The notes: generated by a model from the sequence alone, not told the origin. Shown: positions 16,609 through 24,884, counted from the first letter of the stretch. The stretch is 40,832 nucleotides of DNA from Megasphaera hominis (GCF_014269395.1 NZ_JACOGK010000026.1:1-40832), one strand, 5' to 3'. Numbers and translations: made by a program.

Positions 16609-16758
16609 AATCTAAGCGAAATTTAAGGTTGTGTAAAATGAATATTAGTATATAATAATATTATGTTTTGGAATATTTTTAGTAAACGAGCTGTGTCAAT
16701 GTTCATTACAACAATATTTTTACATCAATAATCGTTATTGTTTCCATAGCAGAATATT
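16609..16758 (-). promoter_or_regulatory. Operon A promoter and AATATT motif cluster
   Basis: On the minus strand TTTACA (16632-16637) and TAGATT (16609-16614) form a 17-bp-spaced sigma-A-like promoter. A second minus-strand -35-like TTGACA lies at 16694-16699. AATATT cores at 16641-16646, 16657-16662, 16672-16677, 16713-16718 and 16753-16758 begin just upstream of the first -35, at spacings of 16, 15, 41 and 40 bp. The region is shared with the divergent lysR at 16803, whose product is the best candidate for binding. Confidence 0.5.
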
Positions 16759-16802
16759 AATTATCTGTTTTTTTCATATATAACAGTGAGGTGAAGCACA
16801 AA

Positions 16803-17705
16803 ATGTACGACATTTCCGACCTTGAAATATTTTTAATGCTTTCAAAAACGCAGAGCATATCTAAAACGGCAGAACAGCTGAACATGGCCCAATCGACGAT
16901 CAGCAAAAAGCTGAAAAATTTGGAAGAAGAGCTGGGCACGACCTTGGTCGAACGCAGCAAGGGCACGAAAACCTTTTCCATGACGCCGGCAGGCACGCAC
17001 CTCTTGGAAATCGCCAACCAAATTACGGTTCTCTGGTCCAAGGCCCATGGCCTGAACAGTCACAACTTCAAGCCCATGCTGACTCTGGCTTCCCTGAGCA
17101 GTCTCAACCAATCCATTTTCCCGTCTATCCTGTCCCACATGCACCAGAAAATTCCTGATCTCAAGATGAACATCCTGACGGTCCATTCACCGGAAGTGTA
17201 CGATCTCGTCGAAAGCCGTCAGGCTGACATTGGCTTTACGCTGATTGAAAAGATTACGCCGACGACGATCGTACGCAAGTGGTTTTCTGAGCCTATGGTC
17301 GTCGTCCGCAGCCCTGATTACAAATGCCCGAAAAACAAGATCTTTTCGCCGCAGGAGCTGAATCCGGAAGACGAAATCTTTTACTCTGCCGGGACAACCT
17401 TTACACTCTGGCATGACCAATGGTTCCCGCCGGCTGACCAGTGCAACATTCAGATCGATGCTATCTCCCTCGTGCCATACCTCTTGGATGATGTCGATCA
17501 CTGGAGCATTTTGCCTCTTACGGTGGCCCGCTTCATCCAGCAGTACAAGCCGTACAAAATATTCTCCCTCTCTGTCCGTCCGCCTGACCGCGTCTGCTAC
17601 ACCGTGACACACAAATTCCCTACGGCCAATACCTTAAAAGTACTGGAATATTTGACACCCTATTTGGACAAGTTTTCTGAAAGCGACTACCACATCCATT
17701 TCTGA
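16803..17705 (+). CDS. LysR-family regulator, likely controls operon A
   Basis: The protein has 300 residues, with a helix-turn-helix at about 14-60 (SISKTAEQLNMAQSTISKKLKNLEEELG) and a ligand-binding domain from about residue 87. The ATG at 16803 has GAGGTG nine bases upstream; an in-frame GTG at 16791 overlaps that site. It is divergent from the GntP-led operon with the AATATT motif array between them, so it is the likely activator. Its N-terminus is clearly related to the IS-truncated LysR at 186-449. The next LysR gene begins 16 bases downstream in the same direction. Confidence 0.88.
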   Translation: MYDISDLEIFLMLSKTQSISKTAEQLNMAQSTISKKLKNLEEELGTTLVERSKGTKTFSMTPAGTHLLEIANQITVLWSKAHGLNSHNFKPMLTLASLSSLNQSIFPSILSHMHQKIPDLKMNILTVHSPEVYDLVESRQADIGFTLIEKITPTTIVRKWFSEPMVVVRSPDYKCPKNKIFSPQELNPEDEIFYSAGTTFTLWHDQWFPPADQCNIQIDAISLVPYLLDDVDHWSILPLTVARFIQQYKPYKIFSLSVRPPDRVCYTVTHKFPTANTLKVLEYLTPYLDKFSESDYHIHF

Positions 17706-17721
17706 CGCTCAGGAGGCACTT

Positions 17722-18597
17722 ATGAAGCTGAATCAACTCGTATATTTTTGCCAGGCCTGCGCCAGTGGCAGTATCAGCCGGGCTGCAGAGGAGCTGCATA
17801 TTTCCCAGCCTACGATTTCCATGTCGATTCACGAGCTGGAAGACGAATTTGGCGTACAGCTCATGCAGCGCAACAACAAAGGCTTTGTCCTGACTGAGGC
17901 CGGGCGCGTCTTCAACAAGCAAGGCCTGCACATCCTGAAGCAGACCCAGTATCTGCAGGATTCTATGCAGGACTTCAATGTGCACCACACGCCCATCCAC
18001 TTGGGCATCCCGCCTATGATCGGCACGATTCTCTTTCCCCCGTTGTATGAAGGCTTTCACCGGGCCTATCCCCAGATCAAGCTGGAATCCCGCGAAGGAG
18101 GCTCGCAGGAGCTCTTGTCCTTAGTGGACAAGGGAGACCTGGATTTTGCCATCGTCACGAGCAACCTGGTCGAACACAACGCCTACAAGGTACTGCCCCT
18201 CAGGGAAACAGAAACGGTCTTTTGTGTCTCTGCGTCCCATCCGCTGGCAACAAAGGAAAGCCTGACCATCGAAGAAATCAAGGACCTGCCCCTGGTCATG
18301 TTCCACAAAGGGGCTTCCCAAAACGCCCTGATCCAAAGCCGCTTTGCCCAGGCCGGCTACGAGCCCCGCATCATCTTCCAAACGGGCCAGCTCTACACGA
18401 TCAGAGAATTCGTGCGCCGCAACATTGCCGCAGCCTTCCTCTTCCGCGAGCTGAGCCAGTCCATGCCCGGCATTTGCGGCATTCCCTTGAATGATCCCAT
18501 TCACGTACAAATCGCCATCGTCTGGAAAGACGACCATTATCTGTCCAAGGCTGCGCGCCAGTTCATCCAATTCGCCCAAACCTGCCTGGTGCCATAA
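17722..18597 (+). CDS. LysR-family transcriptional regulator
   Basis: The 291-residue protein has a helix-turn-helix at roughly residues 16-50 (SISRAAEELHISQPTISMSIHELEDEFG) and a C-terminal substrate-binding-protein-like domain with the HTPIHLGIPPMIG start typical of CysB/CbbR-type LysR proteins. AGGAGG precedes the ATG. It forms a tandem pair with the LysR at 16803 but is only distantly related to it. The gene downstream encodes a D-malate/tartrate dehydrogenase, whose E. coli counterpart dmlA is controlled by a LysR protein (DmlR). This makes dmlA a plausible target, by analogy only. Confidence 0.87.
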   Translation: MKLNQLVYFCQACASGSISRAAEELHISQPTISMSIHELEDEFGVQLMQRNNKGFVLTEAGRVFNKQGLHILKQTQYLQDSMQDFNVHHTPIHLGIPPMIGTILFPPLYEGFHRAYPQIKLESREGGSQELLSLVDKGDLDFAIVTSNLVEHNAYKVLPLRETETVFCVSASHPLATKESLTIEEIKDLPLVMFHKGASQNALIQSRFAQAGYEPRIIFQTGQLYTIREFVRRNIAAAFLFRELSQSMPGICGIPLNDPIHVQIAIVWKDDHYLSKAARQFIQFAQTCLVP

Positions 18598-18601
18598 AAA
18601 T

Positions 18602-18645
18602 AAGCCGTCCTGAACCATTACCTAAAAATAATGGCACGACGGCTT
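18602..18645 (+). terminator. Terminator after the tandem lysR genes
   Basis: AAGCCGTC (18602-18609) pairs with GACGGCTT (18638-18645) and CCATTA (18615-18620) with TAATGG (18629-18634), giving a long stem with an internal bulge. The following T run is broken (CTTTCGTTT), so termination may be partial. Confidence 0.6.
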
Positions 18646-18648
18646 TCG

Positions 18649-18693
18649 TTTGCTATATAAATCCTTTATAGCAAAATCAAAAAGCTATATTAT
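18649..18693 (+). promoter_or_regulatory. dmlA-type gene promoter with overlapping operator
   Basis: The perfect dyad TTTGCTATA-N9-TATAGCAAA (18649-18675) overlaps a -35-like TTTATA (18665-18670), with TATTAT (18688-18693) 17 bp away. GCTATA recurs at 18684-18689. A further CGTATG/CATACG pair lies in the leader at about 18711-18740. This fits control by a LysR-type protein binding at -35. Confidence 0.5.
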
Positions 18694-18762
18694 ACAAGCT
18701 TTTGCAAAAGGCGTATGATAGTTTTAAAGATAAGCATACGTTTTTGGTTAGGAGGTTTTTAT

Positions 18763-19833
18763 ATGCATACGTACAACATCGCTGTCATCGCCGGCGACGG
18801 CATCGGCCCGGAAGTGCTGGCCGAAGGAGTCAAAGTATTGAAAGAGGTCGCCGCCTTGGACGGTACCTTCCAGTTTTCCTTTACGCACTTTCCCTGGAGC
18901 AGTGCCTATTATTTGAAAACAGGGAAAATGATGCCTGACGACGGTATCGATCAGCTCCGTCCCTTCGACGCCATCTTCCTCGGCGCCGTCGGCTCACCGG
19001 ACGTACCCAACAGCGTGACCTCGCGGGATCTGCTCATCCGCATCCGTCACGACTTTGACCAGTACATCAACCTGCGTCCCGTCAAATTGCTGAAGGGCGC
19101 ACCGTGCCCCTTGGCCGATGTAAAGCGCGAAGACATTGACATGACCTTCGTCCGCGAAAACAGTGAAGGCGAATACGCCGGCTCCGGTGCCTGGCTCTAC
19201 AAGGACCAGCCTAACGAAGTAGTCATCCAAAACGGCGTCTTCTCCCGCAAGGGCTGCGAACGGGTCATCCGCTATGCCTACGAACTGGCCCGCAAGGAAC
19301 ACAAGACACTGACCAACATCAGCAAGGGCAATGCCCTGAACTACTCCATGGTCTTCTGGGACCAGATTTTCGCCGAAGTGGGCAAGGAATACCCTGACGT
19401 CAAGACCTATTCCCTCCTCGTCGACGCTGCCAGCATGTTCATGGTCAAAAACCCGAAACGCTTCCAGATTATCGTCACGAGCAACCTCTTTGGCGACATC
19501 CTCACCGACCTGGGCGCCGCCATTGCCGGCGGCATGGGCCTCGCTGCCGGTGCCAACCTGAACCCGGAAAAGAAATTCCCGTCCATGTTTGAACCCATCC
19601 ACGGCTCGGCGCCGGACATTGCCGGCCAGGGCAAGGCCAACCCCTTGGCCACTGTCTGGTCTGCCAGCCAGATGCTCGACTTCCTGGGCTATCCCCAGTG
19701 GGGCAAAAAACTCATCGCCATCATCGAAGACCTGCTCGTAGAAAAGAAAGTCCTCACACCGGACCTGGGCGGCACAGCCACAACCAGCCAGGTCGGCGAC
19801 GAAGTCGTCCGGAAGCTGGAAGAAACAAAATAA
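18763..19833 (+). CDS. dmlA: D-malate/tartrate dehydrogenase (DmlA/TtuC-type, beta-decarboxylating)
   Basis: The 356-residue protein belongs to the isocitrate/isopropylmalate dehydrogenase family. It has GDGIGPE (11-17), substrate arginines at 95, 105 and 131, Tyr138 in RENSEGEYAG, Lys188, metal ligands Asp221, Asp245 and Asp249, and HGSAPDI (280-286) in the NAD site. Details match E. coli DmlA and TtuC rather than LeuB: FGAVG-type FLGAVGSPD, FDQYINLRPVKLL, CPLAD, NLNPEKKFPSMFEPIHGSAPDI, and a TPDLGGTATTSQV tail. Such enzymes oxidise D-malate to pyruvate and CO2 and also act on tartrates. The ATG at 18763 has AGGAGG upstream. It stands alone between two terminators, flanked by LysR genes. Confidence 0.82.
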   Translation: MHTYNIAVIAGDGIGPEVLAEGVKVLKEVAALDGTFQFSFTHFPWSSAYYLKTGKMMPDDGIDQLRPFDAIFLGAVGSPDVPNSVTSRDLLIRIRHDFDQYINLRPVKLLKGAPCPLADVKREDIDMTFVRENSEGEYAGSGAWLYKDQPNEVVIQNGVFSRKGCERVIRYAYELARKEHKTLTNISKGNALNYSMVFWDQIFAEVGKEYPDVKTYSLLVDAASMFMVKNPKRFQIIVTSNLFGDILTDLGAAIAGGMGLAAGANLNPEKKFPSMFEPIHGSAPDIAGQGKANPLATVWSASQMLDFLGYPQWGKKLIAIIEDLLVEKKVLTPDLGGTATTSQVGDEVVRKLEETK

Positions 19834-19869
19834 ACAGGATGTGCTAACAGCCACGCCACTAGCCTATAC

Positions 19870-19909
19870 AAAAAGGTGTCATCCTTTAGCCACAGGATGA
19901 CACCTTTTT
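19870..19909. terminator. Bidirectional terminator
   Basis: A 15-bp perfect stem (19870-19884 with 19895-19909) has A residues at its start and a T run at its end. It serves the dmlA-type gene and the converging lysR at 19917. Confidence 0.88.
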
Positions 19910-19916
19910 TTGTGCA

Positions 19917-20834
19917 TTATTTGTAAATGGTATTGGCGTTGATCTGATTTCTCGATCGGAGGAACTCGCTAAAATTCGATTTTTTCGCGTATTCATAAAA
20001 AAGATCGGAGATTTTGTTATCCAGCGTTTGTTTCTTAAACACGAGCCACGTATTCCGTGTAAACGGCGTCTTGTCCTTGTTGTACATTTTCTTCGTCACC
20101 AAGGGATAGGGACATTCGGGTACCAGAATATCCGGCAAAAAGCCATAGCCCAGGCCGCTAAATACCATTTCCTTGCACAAATCCAAGTTCGTTACACGGC
20201 TGCCGATTTGCGGCTGCTGCTCGAAATGATCGCGCCACCAGCGCTGCAGGGCTTCATAGTAATAGGTTTCATAGGGGTAAGAAACTAATTTCATATTCGG
20301 CAAATCCGCCAATTCAAAGGGTTCCTTATTGACGACTAATACAGGGTACGTGAGCAACAGGTGTTTTTCTTCTTCCACGTAATTGTCACAGTGCTTCGTA
20401 AAGCCAAAATCAATCAGCCCGGAATTGACTAATTTCAATATTTCCGTACTCGATTTGATGTAGATTTCAAACTTCACCTTCGGGTAATAGCTTTGAAATT
20501 TTTCCAAAAAGGCCGGCAAATAATAGCGGCCAATAATGCTTGGCGACGCGATTTTCAGCGTCCCTACGACGCCCTTGCCTACGTCGGCCAGGTTGTTTTT
20601 GAAATCATTGACTTCTGCCAATATTTTATTGGCAAACTGGGCTGCATACTCACCGTGCGCCGTAAAGGTAATGCCTTTATTCGAGCGGTGGATCAGTTTA
20701 TAGCCCAGATTTTCTTCTATATTTTTGATCCGCGTCGTAACGGCCGGCTGGGAAATATAAAAAATATCCGCTACTTTCGTGATATTTTTATATTTGTAGA
20801 GTGCACTGATAATTGACCAATCTCTTTCGTCCAT
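19917..20834 (-). CDS. LysR-family transcriptional regulator
   Basis: The 305-residue protein has an N-terminal helix-turn-helix (NITKVADIFYISQPAVTTRIKNIEENLG, about residues 16-43) and a LysR substrate-binding domain (GTLKIASPSIIGRYYLPAFLEKF onward). The ATG has AGGAGG. It is AT-richer and more Lys/Asn-rich than its neighbours. Upstream lies a 420-bp intergenic region with a terminator-like hairpin and a GC-rich structured island, so its transcript may have an unusual leader. The target is unknown; converging dmlA and divergent or downstream operons are candidates. Confidence 0.87.
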   Translation of the reverse strand: MDERDWSIISALYKYKNITKVADIFYISQPAVTTRIKNIEENLGYKLIHRSNKGITFTAHGEYAAQFANKILAEVNDFKNNLADVGKGVVGTLKIASPSIIGRYYLPAFLEKFQSYYPKVKFEIYIKSSTEILKLVNSGLIDFGFTKHCDNYVEEEKHLLLTYPVLVVNKEPFELADLPNMKLVSYPYETYYYEALQRWWRDHFEQQPQIGSRVTNLDLCKEMVFSGLGYGFLPDILVPECPYPLVTKKMYNKDKTPFTRNTWLVFKKQTLDNKISDLFYEYAKKSNFSEFLRSRNQINANTIYK

Positions 20835-20935
20835 ATTAAACCTCCTTGCACAACAGCTTCCCTATAGCCAGCAAGATAGTCCCTTGAAGTGCCATCCCGC
20901 TGGGCAGTAAATAGTCTCTTACTATTCTAAATGAA

Positions 20936-20964
20936 AAAAATAAGCCTGCAGACCGCTTATTTTT
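20936..20964. terminator. Terminator hairpin in the 20.8-21.25 kb intergenic region
   Basis: AAAAATAAGC (20936-20945) pairs with GCTTATTTTT (20955-20964). Read on the minus strand it is followed by a run of seven T residues, so it can end a minus-strand transcript coming from the structured island at 21005-21141 before it reaches lysR 20834. It could also act in the plus direction. Confidence 0.6.
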
Positions 20965-21004
20965 CACAACAAAAAATAAAAGAGATCTATTTTATCCCTA
21001 ATAT

Positions 21005-21141
21005 GTTAGCGTTCCCCCACTCGTTTGCCGCGGCACACCGGGTATCCCCCTGCCCGTTAGCCAGGCACTCGCCAATCACCGGGCCATTCTATGCCTATGC
21101 AGCTTGTTCCCGTAAGAGCAATAGGCGATCCCCCGGTTTTT
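21005..21141. ncRNA. GC-rich structured island, candidate non-coding RNA or long leader of unknown class
   Basis: About 137 bases of clearly GC-rich sequence stand between AT-rich flanks, the usual mark of structured RNA in such genomes. Visible helices are GCCTAT/ATAGGC (21092-21097 with 21121-21126), an enclosing ACCGGG/CCCGGT (21078-21083 with 21132-21137), and, read on the minus strand, GCCTG-GCTAA-CGGGC. On the minus strand a terminator lies downstream (20936-20964). On the plus strand the island itself ends in CCCCCGG followed by TTTTT. The direction is therefore unsettled. No open reading frame with a ribosome site is convincing. I compared it from memory with cobalamin, TPP, SAM, FMN, glycine, lysine, THF and guanidine riboswitches, SRP RNA, RNase P, tmRNA and E. 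coli 6S RNA and saw no match. Confidence 0.4.
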
Positions 21142-21205
21142 AATAATCTTATCCTATCGTACCACAGGAACAGGCATTTTGCATTATTATTTTAGATACA
21201 GCAAG

Positions 21206-21235
21206 AGGTGAAAAGCCACAAGGGACTTTTCACCT
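21206..21235 (-). terminator. Probable operon B terminator
   Basis: AGGTGAAAAG (21206-21215) pairs with CTTTTCACCT (21226-21235), about 20 bases past the HMG-CoA-lyase-like stop codon. There is no strong T run on the minus strand, so efficiency is uncertain. Confidence 0.5.
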
Positions 21236-21255
21236 TTCACCGTTCGCGTGTTGTC

Positions 21256-22206
21256 TTATGCTAGTTTTTGTTTCTTTGCTTTTTCTTTTGTCAGGTCTTC
21301 ACAGCGGCCGGCTCTTAATACGGCGCTGTCTGTTTCATGACCGACCAGTCTCTGTGTCAGTCTGGCTGTATCCATGGCTTTCAACAGATCAATGCCTGTG
21401 TCAATGCCCATTTCGTGTAACATATGAATGACATCTTCCGTCGCTACGTTGCCGGAAGCCCCAGGAGCGAAGGGGCAGCCGCCGAGACCGGCGAAAGCGC
21501 CATCAAACACGGTAATGCCCGCCTGCATGGCTGCTACAATGTTGGCCAAGGCCATATCCCGCGTGTTATGGAAATGCATGACCCAACGCACTTGCGGATA
21601 CCGTTTTACCATATACGAACCCAATTCGTATACCTGACGGGGATTTGCCATACCCGTCGTATCGGATAAGGATAATTCTGTAATGCCCAGATTCAAGAAA
21701 CGGTCTACGACGCGTTCCACCTGTTCCACAGGCACTTTACCCTGGAAGGGGCAGCCGAAGGAAGTCGAAATAGCGCCGGAAACTTCCATACCGTTTTTAC
21801 GGACAAAGTCAACGCACTTAGTAAAGCCTTCCATCATTTCCAACGGTGTCTTGTTAAAGTTATTGATGCAATGGGCTTCGCTGGCAGATACTGTCAATTT
21901 TACCTTTTTGATGCCGCACTGGAAGGCTCTTTCTACACCTTTCAGGTTCGGAACCAAGGCGCGGTATTCTACGCCCGGTACCTTTTGCATGGCTGCTACT
22001 AATTTATCCGTTTCAGCCATAGCCGGTACAGCCTTAGGATGTACAAAGGAACCAATTTCAATAACCTTTACGCCCGATGCAACGACCGAGTTTAATAAGC
22101 GCAATTTGTCATCGACGCTAAGCAATGTCTTTTCATTCTGTAAACCATCACGTAAACCAACTTCACAAATCGTAACTTGCTTAGGCCACGTTACTGAATT
22201 TTCCAT
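21256..22206 (-). CDS. HMG-CoA lyase family enzyme (operon B)
   Basis: The 316-residue protein has the HMG-CoA lyase motifs EVGLRDGLQNE (15-25) with Arg19 and Asp20, SxSEAH (107-112), SFGCPFQG (149-156), the metal-binding HFHNTR with His211 and His213, and GGLGGCPFAPGASGN with the catalytic Cys244 and Asn253. All residues needed for retro-Claisen cleavage of a 3-hydroxyacyl-CoA are present. Human and bacterial relatives split HMG-CoA into acetyl-CoA and acetoacetate, but the family also covers other tertiary hydroxyacyl-CoAs. EVGLRDG replaces the usual EVGPRDG. It is the last gene of operon B, 26 bases after the CoA-transferase that probably makes its CoA-ester substrate. GAGGAG precedes the ATG. 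Confidence 0.85.
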   Translation of the reverse strand: MENSVTWPKQVTICEVGLRDGLQNEKTLLSVDDKLRLLNSVVASGVKVIEIGSFVHPKAVPAMAETDKLVAAMQKVPGVEYRALVPNLKGVERAFQCGIKKVKLTVSASEAHCINNFNKTPLEMMEGFTKCVDFVRKNGMEVSGAISTSFGCPFQGKVPVEQVERVVDRFLNLGITELSLSDTTGMANPRQVYELGSYMVKRYPQVRWVMHFHNTRDMALANIVAAMQAGITVFDGAFAGLGGCPFAPGASGNVATEDVIHMLHEMGIDTGIDLLKAMDTARLTQRLVGHETDSAVLRAGRCEDLTKEKAKKQKLA

Positions 22207-22232
22207 TTCTATCGACTCCTCGTGTAATGAAA

Positions 22233-23423
22233 TCAGATAATGCCCTTTTCTTTCAATGCTTCCAGGTCTTTATCGTTTAAGCCAACTAATTCTTCATATA
22301 CTTCTTTATTGTGCTGTCCTAATTTCGGGCCAGCCCATTTAATTTCACCGGGAGTAGCACTCAGTTTAGGTACAACGCCGGGCATTTTAATCTTGCCAAA
22401 TTCAGAGTAGGGAACTTCTACGATATCTTCCCGTGCTGCATAGTGGGGATCTTCAAAGATATCTTCCATGCTGTATACGAGGCTGACAGGAGCACCGGCT
22501 TCATCCAGCGTGGCCTTAATATCTTTATAATCGTGTTTACCCATCCAATCGATGACAATTTCTTCGACTAAGGAATTGTTCTTTACGCGGGCACCGTTTG
22601 TATTAAACCGGGCATCTGCCAGGAGGTCTTCCCGGCCAATGCCCTTGGCAAAATATTCAAAGGTCCTGTCGGTGCTGCAAACCAGAACGACCCATTTGCC
22701 ATCCCGTGTCTTGAAGGTACCGGACGGGCTGGCAGAACCGCTGATGCTCGGTCTGCGTTCCGTAATCTGGCCGGCAATATCATAATTGGCAACGGCCCCT
22801 TCAAGCATACGGAAGATGCCTTCATATAAGCTCAGGTCTACTTCCTGGCCTTCACCTGTCTGGTCGCGGTGGTGAATACAAACCATAGCTGCATAGGCTG
22901 TATATAACCCGGCCACGTAATCACACAGGGAAATAGGCGGATTGACCGGCGGCCGGTCCGGATAACCGGTCATATAGGTCAGGCCCGAGAAAGCCGTTGC
23001 CGGCGTACCGAAGCCGGCGAGCTTCTTGTTCGGACCGGTCTGGCCATAGCCCGTAATGCGGATGACGATAATCTTAGGGTTGGCTTTCTTTAACGTTCCA
23101 TACGTCAGGCCCCATTTATCGAACGTCCCCGTCCGGAAATTTTCAATGATAATATCACTCTGCGCTACAAGCTTGAGAAAAATATCCTTGCCTTCTTCTT
23201 TTCTCAGGTCCAGCGTAATGCTGCGCTTGTTTCTGGCGAAGGAAGCCCAACGCAAGGACTTCTTTTCGTACAAGGGGCCCATATTACGGCCGGAATCCCC
23301 TTTTCCCGGCATTTCGACTTTTAATACGTCGGCACCAAAATCACCTAATAAGGCGGCGCCAAAGGGGCCTGCAATAACCGTCGACGTATCAAGTACGCGA
23401 ATACCTTCTAATGCTGCTGCCAT
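22233..23423 (-). CDS. CaiB/BaiF family III CoA-transferase (subgroup 2, operon B)
   Basis: The 396-residue protein has the family N-terminus LEGIRVLDTSTVIAGPF and the catalytic Asp168 in PPISLCDYVAGL. It closely resembles the 32321-33514 enzyme (TVIAxP, LRW/IRW near residue 58, SxTLD, KWG, TGYGQTGP, GYPDRPPVxPP) and differs from the 7823 and 36007 pair. It should activate a carboxylic acid by CoA exchange, and the neighbouring lyase suggests a 3-hydroxy di- or tricarboxylic acid. The ATG at 23423 is chosen because GGAGAG lies eight bases upstream; the in-frame GTG at 23432 overlaps that site. Confidence 0.9.
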   Translation of the reverse strand: MAAALEGIRVLDTSTVIAGPFGAALLGDFGADVLKVEMPGKGDSGRNMGPLYEKKSLRWASFARNKRSITLDLRKEEGKDIFLKLVAQSDIIIENFRTGTFDKWGLTYGTLKKANPKIIVIRITGYGQTGPNKKLAGFGTPATAFSGLTYMTGYPDRPPVNPPISLCDYVAGLYTAYAAMVCIHHRDQTGEGQEVDLSLYEGIFRMLEGAVANYDIAGQITERRPSISGSASPSGTFKTRDGKWVVLVCSTDRTFEYFAKGIGREDLLADARFNTNGARVKNNSLVEEIVIDWMGKHDYKDIKATLDEAGAPVSLVYSMEDIFEDPHYAAREDIVEVPYSEFGKIKMPGVVPKLSATPGEIKWAGPKLGQHNKEVYEELVGLNDKDLEALKEKGII

Positions 23424-23469
23424 GCCACTCACTCTCCATTATCCGATATAGAACTTCTCTTCCTCTAGC

Positions 23470-24051
23470 TTATGCAGACTTGGATTCCTGCTGATCCAGC
23501 TGTTCCATTTCTTCCCGTGCTGCCCGTACGCCGGCATCAAAGGCCTTGTCGTTGGCTTTTCTCAGTGCCGGTTTGAAGTGTTCCTGAACGGCTTTGCGTA
23601 CGAGTTCTACATCGACGAAGCCGGACAAGGCGGCAATAGCACCGATAGCAACAACGTTAGCGGCTACTTTTTTACCTGTTTCGTCGATTGCCAGCTGCGT
23701 CATCGGAATAGAGTATACGTTTTTAATATGAGCCGGTACGCGGTGTACGAATTTCGGTTCGATCAAGAGGATGCCGTTAGGATCCATGTCCTTGCAATAT
23801 TTGTCGCAGGCCAGCTGGGACATAGCGAGGACGAAATTCGGTTTACGTACAGACGGATAATTGATCGGTTCTGTATCAGAGATCAATTCGGAACGGCAGG
23901 CACCGCCGCGGGCTTCCGGACCATACGAGCGGGTCAAAACGACTTCACGTTCAGCCAATTCACCGGCTGCTTTAGCGAAAATATCGCCCAATAACATCAT
24001 GCCCTGACCACCGGAACCACCGAATCTGATTTCATAATGATTGTTTTTCAT
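23470..24051 (-). CDS. 2-oxoacid:ferredoxin oxidoreductase, gamma subunit (KorC-like), operon B
   Basis: A 193-residue gamma subunit: IRFGGSGGQGMMLLGDIFAKA near the N-terminus, TRSYGPEARGGACRSELISD in the middle, and a C-terminal helix rich in Lys and Glu. The family role is the gamma domain of the ferredoxin oxidoreductase. It begins two bases after the beta stop, with AAGGTGG inside the end of the beta gene. Confidence 0.9.
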   Translation of the reverse strand: MKNNHYEIRFGGSGGQGMMLLGDIFAKAAGELAEREVVLTRSYGPEARGGACRSELISDTEPINYPSVRKPNFVLAMSQLACDKYCKDMDPNGILLIEPKFVHRVPAHIKNVYSIPMTQLAIDETGKKVAANVVAIGAIAALSGFVDVELVRKAVQEHFKPALRKANDKAFDAGVRAAREEMEQLDQQESKSA

Positions 24052-24053
24052 AA

Positions 24054-24884
24054 TTAATGACCACCTTTCGCGCTTTCAATAATAGAATCGTACTGTGCTG
24101 TATATTCTTTCCGGTCAACCCGTTTTGCGAAGTTACCGATAACAATCTTGCCTTTCAATTCTTCTTCTGTCATCGTGTCAGCCTTGGCTTTCATGACAGC
24201 GTTTTCTTTGAAGCCCAGCAGCATATCCGGTGCTGCGCCTTTTTTGTTGAGACGGCCATACAAGGTCGGGCAATCACAAACAGCTTCGACAACGGAGAAA
24301 CCTTGGTGATTAATGCCTTCAGCGATCTGATTGATCAGCATATTTACGTGATATACGGTCGAACGGGCTACATAGGTCGCACCGGCAGCAGCCGCGAGGG
24401 AGCAAATATCGAAAGGCGTATCAATGCTGCCATAGACGCTGGTCTTGGTCTTGCTGCCCAGCGGCGTCGTCGGCGAGAACTGGCCGCCGGTCATGCCGTA
24501 GTTATTGTTGTTGAAGACAACCGTCGTAATATCGATGTTTCTGCGGCACGCGTGAATGAAGTGATTGCCGCCGATGGATGTGCAGTCGCCATCACCGGTT
24601 ACGACGATGACTTTCAGCTTCGGATTGAACATCTTGACGCCCGTTGCATACGGTAAGGCACGGCCGTGATTCGTATGCAGTGCGCAGAAGTTCATGTAGC
24701 CGTTGGCACGGCTGGAACAGCCGATACCGGATACGATAACGACGTTATCCGGATCAATTTCCGTCTTTTCAATAGCCCGGATCAACGCGTTGATGACGAT
24801 CCCGTTGCCACAGCCGGGGCACCAGATATGAGGCAGTTTATCTTGCCGTAAAAATGTATCGAACACATGCTGCTTTTCAGACAT
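24054..24884 (-). CDS. 2-oxoacid:ferredoxin oxidoreductase, beta (TPP-binding) subunit (KorB-like), operon B
   Basis: The 276-residue protein has CPGCGNG (22-28), GIGCSSR (53-59), HTNHGRALPYATG (70-82) and the TPP motif TGDGDCTSIGGNH (96-108) to NNNNYGMTGGQ. These are the canonical residues of KorB-type enzymes, closer to characterised 2-oxoglutarate/2-oxoacid enzymes than the operon A copy. AGGAGG overlaps the end of the alpha gene and drives a closely coupled start. Confidence 0.9.
   Translation of the reverse strand: MSEKQHVFDTFLRQDKLPHIWCPGCGNGIVINALIRAIEKTEIDPDNVVIVSGIGCSSRANGYMNFCALHTNHGRALPYATGVKMFNPKLKVIVVTGDGDCTSIGGNHFIHACRRNIDITTVVFNNNNYGMTGGQFSPTTPLGSKTKTSVYGSIDTPFDICSLAAAAGATYVARSTVYHVNMLINQIAEGINHQGFSVVEAVCDCPTLYGRLNKKGAAPDMLLGFKENAVMKAKADTMTEEELKGKIVIGNFAKRVDRKEYTAQYDSIIESAKGGH

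Noticed and set aside
21005..21141. Cobalamin or other named riboswitch
   Set aside because: The conserved cores of the common classes (as recalled) are not present, so only an unclassified structured RNA is claimed.
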